A DNA stretch of 64,000 bases. Origin: Trabulsiella odontotermitis (GTDB taxonomy: Bacteria > Pseudomonadota > Gammaproteobacteria > Enterobacterales > Enterobacteriaceae). The position numbers and the translations under genes are program-made. The notes beneath the pieces were generated by a model. It was not told where the DNA came from, made no database searches, and worked only from the letters and a program-made list of their open reading frames with translations. Positions 9,092 through 17,671 of the stretch are shown in pieces; positions within the stretch are counted from its first letter, which is position 1; the number at the start of each line of letters is the position of its first letter. The stretch covers positions 1,860,001 to 1,924,000 of the forward strand of contig NZ_CP125781.1 of the NCBI RefSeq assembly GCF_030053895.1. The letters run 5' to 3'.

Positions 9092-10721
9092 CCGCGGGGA
9101 AGCGAAAGTGCAAAAGGTAAAGAACTGGTCGCCCGTCTGGATCTTCCCCATCGTCACCGCCCTGATTGGTGCGTGGATCCTGTTTTATCACTACAGCCAT
9201 CAGGGGCCGGAAGTGACGCTGATTACCACCAATGCGGAGGGGATCGAAGGAGGGAAAACCACCATCAAGAGCCGCAGTGTGGATGTCGGCGTGGTGGAAA
9301 GCGCGACCCTGACGGACGATTTAACGCATGTGGAAATTAAAGCGCGTCTCAATTCGGGCATGGAAAAGCTGCTGCATCAGGACTCTGTTTTCTGGGTGGT
9401 GAAACCGCAGGTCGGGCGCGAAGGTATCAGCGGCCTCGGCACGCTGCTTTCGGGCGCTTACCTTGAGCTGCAGCCGGGGAACAAGGGCGGGAAACTGGAA
9501 CGTTACCAGTTGCTGGATGCGCCGCCGTTGGCACCACCGGATGCGAAAGGGATCCGCGTGATTCTCGACAGTAAAAAAGCCGGGCAACTTAGCCCAGGCG
9601 ATCCGGTGTTGTTCCGCGGCTATCGGGTGGGATCGGTGGAAACCAGCAATTTCGATCCGCAGAAACGGACGATCAGCTATCAGCTGTTTATCAGCGCGCC
9701 AAATGATCGTCTGGTCACCAGCAACGTACGTTTCTGGAAAGACAGCGGCATTGCCGTGGATCTGACTGCGGCGGGGATGCGCGTCGAGATGGGCTCTTTG
9801 TCGACATTGTTCGGCGGCGGCGTCAGCTTCGACGTGCCGGAGGGGATTGATCTCGGCCAGCCGGTGGGTGAGAAAACGGAGTTTCGGCTGTATGACGATC
9901 AGCGAAGCATTCAGGATTCACTGTATACCGATCACATCGATTATCTGATGTTCTTCAAAGACTCTATTCGCGGCCTGCAACCTGGAGCGCCGGTGGAATT
10001 CCGTGGCATTCGCCTTGGGACCGTGGGTAAGGTACCGTTCTACGTGCCAGGGTTACGACAGGCGCTCAATGATGACTACCGCATTCCGGTCTTGATCCGT
10101 ATCGAGCCTGAGCGCATGGCCAGCCAGCTCGGTGAGAATCCGGACATTGGTGCGCACATCAACGAGCTTATCCAGCGCGGTCTGCGCGGCTCGCTGAAGA
10201 CCGGTAACCTTGTCACTGGCGCGCTGTATGTGGATATGGATTTCTACCCGAAAGCGCCTGCGATTACTGGTATGCGTGAGTTTGGCGGCTATAAGATTGT
10301 GCCGACGGTAAGCGGCGGTCTGGCGCAGATCCAGCAGAAACTGGTCGATACGCTCGACAAGATCAACAGCCTGCCGCTTAATCCGATGCTTGAACAGGCG
10401 ACTAATACTTTGTCGGAAAGCCAGCGCACAATGCGTCGGCTGCAAACCACGCTGGATAATCTCAACAAGCTGACTGCCAGCCAGTCGATGCAGCAATTGC
10501 CGCAGGATATGCAGCAGACCCTGCGTGAGCTTAATCGCAGCATGCAGGGCTTCCAGCCTGGTTCGGCGGCTTACAACAAGATGGTCGCGGATATGCAACG
10601 CCTCGATCAGGTATTACGCGAACTGCAGCCGGTGCTGAAAACGCTGAATGAGAAGAGCAACTCGCTGGTATTTGAAGCGAAGGACAAAAAAGATCCAGAG
10701 CCGAAGAGGGCGAAAGAATGA
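9081..10721 (+). CDS. pqiB: PqiB, MCE-domain periplasmic needle protein
   Basis: A single N-terminal anchor (WSPVWIFPIVTALIGAWILF, about residues 16-36) is followed by three MCE domains, for example from GPEVTLITTNAEGIEGGKT, and a long C-terminal helical region from about residue 440 that forms the needle. The hexamer is a hydrophobic channel spanning the periplasm. The ATG at 9081 gives 546 residues, the E. coli length, with GAGGAG ten bases upstream; an in-frame GTG-like extension to 9045 lies deep inside pqiA and is unlikely. Stop and pqiC start overlap as ATGA. Confidence 0.96.
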   Translation: METNRGEAKVQKVKNWSPVWIFPIVTALIGAWILFYHYSHQGPEVTLITTNAEGIEGGKTTIKSRSVDVGVVESATLTDDLTHVEIKARLNSGMEKLLHQDSVFWVVKPQVGREGISGLGTLLSGAYLELQPGNKGGKLERYQLLDAPPLAPPDAKGIRVILDSKKAGQLSPGDPVLFRGYRVGSVETSNFDPQKRTISYQLFISAPNDRLVTSNVRFWKDSGIAVDLTAAGMRVEMGSLSTLFGGGVSFDVPEGIDLGQPVGEKTEFRLYDDQRSIQDSLYTDHIDYLMFFKDSIRGLQPGAPVEFRGIRLGTVGKVPFYVPGLRQALNDDYRIPVLIRIEPERMASQLGENPDIGAHINELIQRGLRGSLKTGNLVTGALYVDMDFYPKAPAITGMREFGGYKIVPTVSGGLAQIQQKLVDTLDKINSLPLNPMLEQATNTLSESQRTMRRLQTTLDNLNKLTASQSMQQLPQDMQQTLRELNRSMQGFQPGSAAYNKMVADMQRLDQVLRELQPVLKTLNEKSNSLVFEAKDKKDPEPKRAKE

Positions 10722-11281
10722 AAAAGTGGCTAATGGTCTTGCTGACCTGCGCGTTAACCGCCTGCAGCAGCAGTGGTGAAAACAAAACGTACTATCAGCT
10801 GCCGATGGCGCAGAGTGGTGCGCAAAGCGCCACGACGCAGGGGAACCGTCTGCTGTGGGTCGAGCAGGTCGCTATCCCGGATTACCTTGCCGGGAACGGC
10901 GTGGTCTATCAGACCAGCGATGTGCAGTACGTGATTGCCAGTAACAATCTGTGGGCGAGCCCGCTCGATCAACAGCTTCGTGCGACGCTGGTGGCCAATC
11001 TGAGCAGCCAACTGCCGGGGTGGGTCGTGGCGTCACAGCCGCTGGGCAATAATCAGGATACGCTGAATGTCTCAGTGACCGGCTTTCATGGTCGTTACGA
11101 TGGCCGGGTCATCGTCAGTGGTGAGTGGCTGCTCAATCATCAGGGGCAGCTTATCAAGCGGCCGTTCCATCTCGAGCTGAAGCAGCAGCAGGATGGCTAC
11201 GATGAGATGGTGAAAATGCTGGCGCAGGCCTGGCAGCAGGAAGCCGGGGTTATTGCTCAGACGATAAACCAGGTGCCATAA
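10718..11281 (+). CDS. pqiC: PqiC (YmbA), outer-membrane lipoprotein of the Pqi system
   Basis: A 187-residue lipoprotein with a signal peptide and lipobox LTAC (Cys16), followed by Ser rather than Asp at +2, consistent with outer-membrane sorting. It belongs to the ABC-type transport auxiliary family and is the outer-membrane partner that docks the PqiB needle. It overlaps pqiB by four bases (ATGA), indicating translational coupling, and is closed by a strong terminator. Confidence 0.95.
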   Translation: MKKWLMVLLTCALTACSSSGENKTYYQLPMAQSGAQSATTQGNRLLWVEQVAIPDYLAGNGVVYQTSDVQYVIASNNLWASPLDQQLRATLVANLSSQLPGWVVASQPLGNNQDTLNVSVTGFHGRYDGRVIVSGEWLLNHQGQLIKRPFHLELKQQQDGYDEMVKMLAQAWQQEAGVIAQTINQVP

Positions 11282-11297
11282 GTAAAATTCATCGTCA

Positions 11298-11340
11298 AAA
11301 GGCCGCAACGGATACCGTATCAGTTGCGGCCTTTTTGTTT
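11298..11340 (+). terminator. Intrinsic terminator of the rlmL-uup-pqiABC run
   Basis: AAAGGCCGCAAC at 11298-11309 pairs with GTTGCGGCCTTT at 11323-11334 (12 perfect pairs), followed by TTGTTT. Confidence 0.9.
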
Positions 11341-11435
11341 TTATCATCAGTAGATTAGTTGTTCTGGCTCACAGTTTTTGTACAAATGAACTTCTGAGTA
11401 GCTCACAAATATGACATTGGTGTGAATTTTGCGCA

Positions 11436-11464
11436 TTGACGATGCATCTGATTCGGGGTATTCG
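11436..11464 (+). promoter_or_regulatory. Candidate rmf promoter
   Basis: TTGACG at 11436-11441 and TATTCG at 11459-11464 are 17 bases apart, about 70 bases before rmf. E. coli rmf is induced by ppGpp and slow growth. The -10 match is weak, so this is only the best candidate in the 196-base gap. Confidence 0.35.
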
Positions 11465-11536
11465 TTATGTGTGATCGCATATTTTGTGACCACTGTTTTC
11501 TTTTCCACCAGATCACAAGAATGAGGGAAACGAGGC

Positions 11537-11704
11537 ATGAAGAGACAAAAACGAGATCGCCTGGAACGAGCACATCAACGTGGGTACCAGGCTGGCATCG
11601 CTGGCAAATCGAAGGAAATCTGTCCGTACCAGACCTTAAATCAAAGGTCACATTGGCTGGGAGGCTGGCGAGAAGCCATGGAGGACAGGGCAGTAATCGC
11701 CTGA
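11537..11704 (+). CDS. rmf: RMF, ribosome modulation factor
   Basis: A 55-residue basic protein that converts 70S ribosomes into inactive 100S dimers in stationary phase. It reads MKRQKRDRLERAHQRGYQAG and ends WREAMEDRAVIA; the length equals E. coli RMF and only a few residues differ. The ATG at 11537 is preceded by GAGG. It is monocistronic, between the pqi terminator and its own terminator, next to convergent fabA as in E. coli. Confidence 0.97.
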   Translation: MKRQKRDRLERAHQRGYQAGIAGKSKEICPYQTLNQRSHWLGGWREAMEDRAVIA

Positions 11705-11722
11705 TGCTGTCTCTTTAGACCA

Positions 11723-11756
11723 GAAGCCACCGCCCCGCGGTGGCTTCGCCGTTTTA
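11723..11756 (+). terminator. Intrinsic terminator after rmf
   Basis: GAAGCCACCGC at 11723-11733 pairs perfectly with GCGGTGGCTTC at 11737-11747 around a three-base loop, followed by GCCGTTTTA. The stem is symmetrical and could also stop leftward fabA transcripts. Confidence 0.85.
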
Positions 11757-11796
11757 TACTTCTGCGGCATTCGCGAATGGGGATTCGCTAAGAGGA

Positions 11797-12315
11797 TTAG
11801 AACGCTGAGGTATCCTGGAACAAACCCACTTTCAGATCTGCTGCCGTGTAGATCAGGCGGCCATCAACCAGCACTTCACCATCGGCCAGACCCATGATCA
11901 GGCGGCGGTTAACGATGCGCTTGAAATGAATGCGGTAGGTGACTTTCTTCGCGCTCGGCAGAACCTGGCCGGTGAATTTCACTTCACCCACACCCAGTGC
12001 ACGCCCTTTACCTTCGCCACCGAGCCAGCCGAGGTAGAAACCCACCAGCTGCCACATGGCATCAAGACCCAGACAGCCCGGCATCACCGGATCGCCAATA
12101 AAGTGACACCCGAAGAACCACAGGTCAGGATTGATGTCGAGTTCGGCTTCCACATAGCCCTTATCAAAATTGCCGCCACCTTCGGTCATCTTGACGACAC
12201 GATCCATCATCAGCATATTTGGTGCCGGTAACTGCGGGCCGTTCGCGCCGAACAGTTCACCGCGACCAGAGGCAAGAAGGTCTTCTTTTGTATAGGATTC
12301 GCGTTTATCTACCAT
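11797..12315 (-). CDS. fabA: FabA, 3-hydroxydecanoyl-ACP dehydratase/isomerase
   Basis: Hot-dog-fold homodimer that dehydrates 3-hydroxydecanoyl-ACP and isomerises trans-2 to cis-3-decenoyl-ACP, the entry to unsaturated fatty acids. The catalytic pair is His71 (WFFGCHFIGDPVMPG) and Asp85 (CLGLDAMW). The ATG at 12315 gives 172 residues and MVDKRESYTKEDLL, identical in layout to E. coli; an upstream in-frame start 63 bases away would translate the operator region. FabR and FadR sites lie directly upstream. Confidence 0.98.
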   Translation of the reverse strand: MVDKRESYTKEDLLASGRGELFGANGPQLPAPNMLMMDRVVKMTEGGGNFDKGYVEAELDINPDLWFFGCHFIGDPVMPGCLGLDAMWQLVGFYLGWLGGEGKGRALGVGEVKFTGQVLPSAKKVTYRIHFKRIVNRRLIMGLADGEVLVDGRLIYTAADLKVGLFQDTSAF

Positions 12316-12354
12316 GTTTTCAGTAAACCTTATTTTGAGTTCGGGACGCAGGAT

Positions 12355-12372
12355 AGCTAACACGTGTACGCT
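12355..12372 (-). promoter_or_regulatory. FabR operator of fabA
   Basis: On the minus strand AGCGTACACGTGTTAGCT closely matches the FabR palindrome known upstream of fabA and fabB in E. coli (AGCGTACAnnTGTTCGCT type). It lies 40 bases before the fabA ATG. Confidence 0.75.
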
Positions 12373-12373
12373 G

Positions 12374-12390
12374 AACAAGTCCGATCAGTT
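12374..12390 (-). promoter_or_regulatory. FadR activator site of fabA
   Basis: On the minus strand AACTGATCGGACTTGTT is the FadR site that activates fabA in E. coli, as I recall it. It sits next to the FabR operator and its upstream end covers the stop codon of lonH (12385-12387). Confidence 0.8.
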
Positions 12391-14145
12391 AGAATTAAAC
12401 CAGCCCAGCCAGCGTAACGGCCACGGAAAGCGGTGACGGGCATCCTGCTGTGACGCCTGCGCGATACGCTCCTGAATGGTCTGTAACAGCGTCGTCTGAC
12501 CTTCGCCATCCCACAGCAGTTGCGTCAGCAACGGCAGCGCGTCGGTAACATCATCAACCGCCCAGATAAAGAATTGCTCCTCTTCAACCGCTTGTCGAAC
12601 TTCCTGAGATAAACTCAGGTGACGCACATTAGCCGACGGAATAATAACGCCCTGCTTGCCGGTCAGATCACGATGCTTACAGATAGCAAAGAATCCTTCG
12701 ATTTTTTCATTCAGGCCGCCGACAGGCTGTGCGCGACCAAACTGATCCACAGAGCCGGTAATCGCAATACTCTGGTTGATGGGCGCGCCAGACAGGGCAC
12801 TTATCAGCGCACACAGCTCGGCCATTGAGGCGCTGTCGCCGTCAACTTCACTGTAAGACTGTTCGAAGGTGAGTGATGCTGAGAATGGGATCTGCTGCTC
12901 AAGACCCAGCTCCGCCATCAGGAATGACTGCATGATCAGCATCCCTTTGGCGTGAATGTTACCGCCCAGCTCCGCTTTGCGTTCGATATCGGTAAATTCA
13001 CCGTCGCCGACGTGTACGACGCAACTTATACGTGATGGTTCACCAAACGCGCGCGGATGGCCCGGAAACTCAATGACCGACAGGGCGTTAATCTGCCCCA
13101 CGCGCTCGCCTTCGGTTTCGATCAGGATCTGCTCAAGTAAAATCTCATCCTGCATGCGCTCGGCCAGGAAACCTTCACGCCACTGACGCTGCTCAAGCAT
13201 GGTGGTGAGCTGTTCGGCGCTGAACTCGGCGCTTTCTGTAAAGGCGGCGGCTTCACGTAGCTGTCGGCCCAGCCAGAGAGGGCAGAGCGGCAACGTTTCC
13301 TGGTCGCCGGTGTAACGGGTGGCTTCCTGAATCAGCACCGGCCACGCATCGGCAGCGGGGCCTGGAAGCTCAGCATCGCGCGCGACCTGCCACACCCACT
13401 GACACCACTGGCGCAGCGAGTCTTCATCAATGATCTGCAGGTTTTCTTCAAATTCGGTATAAATAGCGTTGGCGCTGAATTCGGGTTCCATTTCCTGGAA
13501 TTCCGCCAGCGAATCACGCTCGCCAACCAGCATCACTTTCAGTGACAGCGACATTGACGGTACGTGGACCGGTAGCGGGCGCGCATCGTCGAAGCTCAGC
13601 CAGTCAAAGCGCTGGCGGGTAACGATATTCTTTAAGCGCATCCACAGTAGCGGTTGAGCCAGCAACGCGCGCAGAGAAATGACCAGCACGCCGCCGTTTG
13701 CCTGATGCACCAGGCCTGGCTGCAGGGTAATGTCGCCATTGAACTGGCGCACACAGCCAAAGAGCTGCTCGGCCTCGACCCAGTCGGCGTAAATCACCGG
13801 ACGGGTGCTGGCAAAGTTATCATCAGGAGATTCCGCCGGACGCTGTGTGACGACACCGTTGTTGATATCGTAACGCACACCGCAAAGCGGCTGTGAAGGT
13901 GTTTGCAGGCTCTCTGTCAGCCGGGTAAGTAACTTAAGGTACTCAGGCTCCTCGGGTGCTTTCACCAGTACCACAGGCGAGATAGCTTGCGGATAGAGGA
14001 ACTGCTCCAGCGCGTAATGCAAACGGGCCTGCGTATCGCGGAGTATCGAATCGGTTGGTAAGGTCAGCTCGGTCTGGGCAAACAAAGCCTGATAGTCGGT
14101 GGTATCAGGAGCCAGCTCACGTCCGGAAAGTTTATTGATGGTCAA
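12385..14145 (-). CDS. lonH: LonH (YcbZ), Lon-like protease homologue
   Basis: Putative ATP-independent Lon-family serine protease. Length (586) equals E. coli YcbZ. An alpha-helical N-terminal half without a usable Walker A loop precedes the Lon proteolytic domain, with the Ser-Lys dyad at Ser438 (GDSASMAE) and Lys481 (GGLNEKIEG), the 43-residue spacing of true Lon. The N-terminal 150 residues diverge most. The start appears to be TTG (MTINKLSGRE) with a poor ribosome site, suggesting low expression. Its stop codon lies within the FadR site of fabA, so fabA initiates inside the lonH tail. Confidence 0.93.
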   Translation of the reverse strand: MTINKLSGRELAPDTTDYQALFAQTELTLPTDSILRDTQARLHYALEQFLYPQAISPVVLVKAPEEPEYLKLLTRLTESLQTPSQPLCGVRYDINNGVVTQRPAESPDDNFASTRPVIYADWVEAEQLFGCVRQFNGDITLQPGLVHQANGGVLVISLRALLAQPLLWMRLKNIVTRQRFDWLSFDDARPLPVHVPSMSLSLKVMLVGERDSLAEFQEMEPEFSANAIYTEFEENLQIIDEDSLRQWCQWVWQVARDAELPGPAADAWPVLIQEATRYTGDQETLPLCPLWLGRQLREAAAFTESAEFSAEQLTTMLEQRQWREGFLAERMQDEILLEQILIETEGERVGQINALSVIEFPGHPRAFGEPSRISCVVHVGDGEFTDIERKAELGGNIHAKGMLIMQSFLMAELGLEQQIPFSASLTFEQSYSEVDGDSASMAELCALISALSGAPINQSIAITGSVDQFGRAQPVGGLNEKIEGFFAICKHRDLTGKQGVIIPSANVRHLSLSQEVRQAVEEEQFFIWAVDDVTDALPLLTQLLWDGEGQTTLLQTIQERIAQASQQDARHRFPWPLRWLGWFNSN

Positions 14146-14329
14146 TGTCGATATTTTTTAGTCAGATGTAAAGGGCGGGATTATACCTTATGCTGCGCAG
14201 TAGCACACGGAGAATGCAGTTGTCAGGTATAACGGAGCACACTTCTGTTCACGAATGTCGATTTCTTCTCAGTGCATCGGGAAAAAACTGATATCCTGAA
14301 ATGAGTTACACGGTCACCTTGGGATCGCG

Positions 14330-14785
14330 ATGAAATATCAACAACTGGAAAACCTTGAAAGCGGGTGGAAGTGGAAGTACCTGGTGAAAAAACACCGGGA
14401 AGGCGAACTTATCACGCGTTACATCGAAGCCAGCGCCGCGCAAGAGGCGGTGGAGATGTTGCTGACGCTGGAAAACAAACCCGTGCTGGTCAATGAGTGG
14501 ATTGCCGCGCATATGAATCCGACGCTGGCGAATCGCATGAAACAGACGATCCGTGCCCGCCGAAAGCGCCATTTCAACGCGGAACATCAGCATACACGCA
14601 AGAAATCGATCGATCTGGAATTCATCGTCTGGCAGCGACTGGCGGGGCTGGCGCAACGGCGTGGGAAAACGCTGTCTGAAACCATCGTGCAGTTAATTGA
14701 AGACGCCGAGAATAAAGAGAAGTACGCCAGCAAGATGTCCAGCCTGAAACAGGATCTGCAGGCGTTGCTTGGCAAAGAAGAGTAG
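14330..14785 (+). CDS. matP: MatP, Ter macrodomain organiser
   Basis: A 151-residue DNA-binding protein that binds matS sites in the chromosome terminus and links it to the divisome through ZapB. It has the N-terminal helical bundle (MKYQQLENLESGWKWKYLVK), a ribbon-helix-helix segment (SIDLEFIVWQRLAGLAQRRG) and a C-terminal coiled coil for tetramer bridging. Start and length match E. coli. It diverges from lonH and converges on ompA, with a shared terminator. I did not find an obvious matS site in the window by eye. Confidence 0.96.
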   Translation: MKYQQLENLESGWKWKYLVKKHREGELITRYIEASAAQEAVEMLLTLENKPVLVNEWIAAHMNPTLANRMKQTIRARRKRHFNAEHQHTRKKSIDLEFIVWQRLAGLAQRRGKTLSETIVQLIEDAENKEKYASKMSSLKQDLQALLGKEE

Positions 14786-14832
14786 GCGAGTTGTCGCGCA
14801 TTGCGCGCAGCGAGTGCAGATATTCAGGCAAT

Positions 14833-14860
14833 AAAAAACCCCGCGATGGCGGGGTTTTTT
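14833..14860. terminator. Bidirectional terminator between matP and ompA
   Basis: AAAAAACCCCGC at 14833-14844 pairs with GCGGGGTTTTTT at 14849-14860 around GATG. Both strands end in a T tract, so it serves both genes. Confidence 0.92.
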
Positions 14861-14872
14861 GTAGACGTGAAC

Positions 14873-15925
14873 TTAAGCCTGCGGCTGAGTTACAACGTCT
14901 TTGATGCCTTTAACTTCGATCTCTACGCGACGATCCGGAGCCAGGCAATCGATCAGTGCAGCGCGAGCTTTCACGTTGTCACAGGTAGAACCGGTAACCG
15001 GGTTAGATTCGCCCATACCACGTGCGGAGATCTTGTTAGCCGGGATACCTTTAGATACCAGGTAATCAACAACAGACTGTGCACGTTTCTCGGACAGACC
15101 CTGGTTGTAAGCGTCAGAACCGATACGGTCGGTGAAGCCCAGAACCACTACGGAACCGTCTTTTGGATCCAGGTTGCTCAGCTGAGAGTACAGCTGATCC
15201 AGTGCCTGCTGACCTTCCGGTTTCAGGGTAGCTTTGTTGAAGTTGAACAGAACGTCAGACTTCAGAGTGAAGTGCTTGGTCTGTACTTCCGGAGCCGGAG
15301 CCGGAGCCGGAGCAACTACCGGAGCTGCTTCCTGCTGACCGAAACGGTAGGAAACACCTACGCTCAGCATGCCGTTGTCCGGACGAACGCCAACAGTACC
15401 ACCGTCACCGATGTTGTTAACCCACTGGTATTCCAGACGGGTAGCGATGTCACGGGTCATTGCCCACTCAACGCCGCCAGCGAAGACCGGAGAAACGCCG
15501 GTGTCGTGGTTGTCGCCGATCTGGTTGTTGCTGGAGTCAGCGCGCCATACCATGCCGCCCAGACGGGTGTATACGTCCAGATCGTCAGTGATCGGGTAAC
15601 CCAGTTTAGCAGTCAGCTGAACGCCCTGAGCTTTGAAGGCACCATTGATGGTGTCGCCTTTGTACGGCATACGACCCAGCCAGTCATAACCCATTTCGAA
15701 ACCAACGTACGGGTTAACCTGGTAACCACCGAACGCGCCTGCACCCAGTTGACTTTCGTGAGTCGGGCCGTCGTTGTTCAGGGAGCTGTCATACCAGCCA
15801 GTGTCGTGGAACTGGGACCAACCCAGCTTACCACCTGCATACCAGGTGTTATCTTTCGGAGCGGCCTGCGCTACGGTAGCGAAGCCAGCCAGTGCCACTG
15901 CAATCGCGATAGCTGTCTTTTTCAT
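14873..15925 (-). CDS. ompA: OmpA, major outer-membrane protein
   Basis: Abundant outer-membrane protein anchoring the outer membrane to peptidoglycan and a receptor for phages and colicins. It has a 21-residue signal peptide ending VAQA, an eight-stranded barrel, a proline-rich hinge (APAPAPAPE near residue 205) and a C-terminal OmpA domain with the peptidoglycan-binding motif NxGLSEKRAQSV. It is 350 residues, four more than in E. coli, the difference lying in surface loops. The ATG at 15925 follows GAGGCGC. Codon use is extremely biased, which creates a long spurious open frame on the opposite strand. Confidence 0.98.
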   Translation of the reverse strand: MKKTAIAIAVALAGFATVAQAAPKDNTWYAGGKLGWSQFHDTGWYDSSLNNDGPTHESQLGAGAFGGYQVNPYVGFEMGYDWLGRMPYKGDTINGAFKAQGVQLTAKLGYPITDDLDVYTRLGGMVWRADSSNNQIGDNHDTGVSPVFAGGVEWAMTRDIATRLEYQWVNNIGDGGTVGVRPDNGMLSVGVSYRFGQQEAAPVVAPAPAPAPEVQTKHFTLKSDVLFNFNKATLKPEGQQALDQLYSQLSNLDPKDGSVVVLGFTDRIGSDAYNQGLSEKRAQSVVDYLVSKGIPANKISARGMGESNPVTGSTCDNVKARAALIDCLAPDRRVEIEVKGIKDVVTQPQA

Positions 15926-16056
15926 TTTTTGCGCCTCGTTATCATCCAAAAATCGCCATGAAGATACTCAAGAAATTCACGGTTAAATCCTTCACCGGGA
16001 GCGTGACTTGTTAATAACTATGCCGTTACTTGCGGCTTAAGCCGGTCACCCCTGGC
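15926..16056 (-). promoter_or_regulatory. ompA 5' leader
   Basis: The roughly 131-base untranslated leader between the expected transcription start (the GCCAGGGG run near 16056) and the ATG keeps the conserved E. coli block GATGATAACGAGGCGC before the start codon. In E. coli the leader stabilises the mRNA by its hairpins and is targeted near the ribosome site by the small RNA MicA. Those functions are inferred by conservation. The rest of this 353-base gap to sulA is ompA promoter. Confidence 0.6.
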
Positions 16057-16088
16057 GATGTAAAGTCTACAACGTAGTTGGAAACTTA

Positions 16089-16109
16089 CAAGTGTGAACT
16101 CTGTCAGGC
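16089..16109 (-). promoter_or_regulatory. Candidate CRP site upstream of ompA
   Basis: CAAGTGTGAACTCTGTCAGGC (plus strand) has one perfect half-site TGTGA and a degenerate second half. It is centred about 45 bases upstream of the inferred ompA start, matching the CRP region described in E. coli. Confidence 0.45.
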
Positions 16110-16278
16110 ATATGAAAAAAAAAGAGTTGTATACAGAATATTTAACAATTTTGCTGAATTATTCGGCAGCATAAAATAGCGCAAACCGCGCCAGACAGGC
16201 ACTCTCACCGTTTTTGCTGAAAATTGGGACGCTGCTTTTAAAAGCGAAAAAAAATTCCAGGATTAATCTTAAATTGGC

Positions 16279-16788
16279 TCAATGGTAGAAATTTGAATGA
16301 ATTTTTAGCCCGTTTAGCTGTCTCGTGGCTGTAGAGGTTGCACGAACCGGACGCATAAGGAAGCCAATCGCTTGTCCTTCTTCGGCTGCCATGACCAGTC
16401 TCGCGTGTTCCTCTTCTGTTAGCTCATCACTTAACCAACCGATAACCACACTATAGTTGCCAGTGCGCAGCGCACGAATCATTGATTCCAGCGTATTGCA
16501 GGGCGACATCTGACTTATTTGCATCACCTTTGTCAATGGCAAACCAGACGCCTGAACCCATTCGCGGCTCAGTTTTTGCTGTGGCGTTAACCACAATTGC
16601 CAGCGCGATTGCTGACCCAGCTGTTGTAACAAGGGTAGCAACAAAAGCTGGGTCATCATGGGCTGGTCTTCGTGGTAGACCACTTCGCTAATCAGCCCGG
16701 AAGAAGACGGCGTTGACGCGACGCGTGAATGACGACCCGGCGCTGCGGAAGCCATCGTTGAGTGATTTGCATAACCAGAAGTATACAT
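16279..16788 (-). CDS. sulA: SulA, SOS cell division inhibitor
   Basis: A 169-residue protein that binds FtsZ and blocks septation during DNA damage, then is degraded by Lon. Length equals E. coli. The central part (LLLPLLQQLGQQSRWQLWL) aligns with the RecA-like fold of SulA, and the C-terminus HSNFYH retains the terminal histidine recognised by Lon. The N-terminal 40 residues are divergent. It is monocistronic and directly preceded by a LexA box. Confidence 0.95.
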   Translation of the reverse strand: MYTSGYANHSTMASAAPGRHSRVASTPSSSGLISEVVYHEDQPMMTQLLLLPLLQQLGQQSRWQLWLTPQQKLSREWVQASGLPLTKVMQISQMSPCNTLESMIRALRTGNYSVVIGWLSDELTEEEHARLVMAAEEGQAIGFLMRPVRATSTATRQLNGLKIHSNFYH

Positions 16789-16809
16789 AGTTTATCCAGC
16801 CCTGTGGGT

Positions 16810-16829
16810 TACTGTATGAATATACAGTA
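16810..16829 (-). promoter_or_regulatory. LexA (SOS) box of sulA
   Basis: TACTGTATGAATATACAGTA is a near-perfect match to the consensus TACTGTATATATATACAGTA and lies 22 bases upstream of the sulA ATG, covering the expected promoter. Confidence 0.95.
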
Positions 16830-17008
16830 CAACCACTGTGTATAAAGATCAACCCCATTTTCTGAAAGCGTCTCGCAAAAATTCACTGAAGTCGTACAGA
16901 TGATAAAAATCATCTTGCCGCCTGCCCGGAAGTTGCCTATTTTCCTGCTTAACGGATCCGTTAATCGAAAAAATCACATCTAACGGCATGATTAACAAAG
17001 GAATAATC

Positions 17009-17671
17009 ATGAAAAATGATTCCTATAAAAGGATATATAAGTCGCAAGAATATCTTTCTCCGCTGGGGAGAATTGAATACCGTGCGCTGTTTGGCGGATA
17101 TAGTCTGGCCATCGAAGAGACCGTTTTTGCGATGGTGGCAGAAGGAGAACTTTATCTGCGCGTGTGTGAGCAAAGCGCGCCTTATCGCGTCAATCACCCG
17201 ACGCCGCTGCTCACGTTACGTAAACGTGGCCGCCCTGTACTGCTCAATTATTACCATGTCGATGATGCGCTGTGGGACGATCGCCGCACGCTGTTAACCC
17301 TCTCTTCGCATTCACTTGAGGAGGCGCAGCGGGAAAAGGATCTGCGGTATGACAGGCGAAGGCTAAAAAATCTGCCCAATATTACGTTTCATATGGAGCT
17401 GATGCTGCTGGAGGCCGGAATACGTGATTACCACATGTTATGTACGCTGGGAGCAGAACTGAGCTGGCTGAAGCTGCGGGAGAAAAGAAGGGGGATTAGC
17501 GTCAGCGTGCTTTTCGCGCTGGAAGGGGCGATTGCTGGCGTCCATGCGGCAGCGCTCCCGGCGCAGCGGCGCCAGGAGCTCATGGAGTGGGTCAGTAGCC
17601 TTCCGGGATTTCCTCTTTCGCTGGCGGAGAAACTTGCCGCTGAAGGCGACTTATCTCCGGGAGAAGCGTAA
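17009..17671 (+). CDS. sxy: Sxy (TfoX), competence and CRP-S regulator
   Basis: Coactivator that lets CRP act at CRP-S sites of competence genes. It has the N-terminal TfoX domain (SYKRIYKSQEYLSPLGRIEYRALFGGY) and the C-terminal helix-hairpin-helix domain (LPNITFHMELMLLEAGIRD). At 220 residues it is 11 longer than E. coli Sxy and noticeably divergent in the middle. The ATG at 17009 is favoured by AAAGGA seven bases upstream; an in-frame ATG at 16988 is possible. Its last 80 bases overlap the end of yccS on the opposite strand. Confidence 0.93.
   Translation: MKNDSYKRIYKSQEYLSPLGRIEYRALFGGYSLAIEETVFAMVAEGELYLRVCEQSAPYRVNHPTPLLTLRKRGRPVLLNYYHVDDALWDDRRTLLTLSSHSLEEAQREKDLRYDRRRLKNLPNITFHMELMLLEAGIRDYHMLCTLGAELSWLKLREKRRGISVSVLFALEGAIAGVHAAALPAQRRQELMEWVSSLPGFPLSLAEKLAAEGDLSPGEA

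Noticed and set aside
14801..15961. A 386-codon open frame on the plus strand opposite ompA
   Set aside because: It is an antisense shadow produced by the strong codon bias of ompA. It has no ribosome site, runs through the terminator and matches no known protein.
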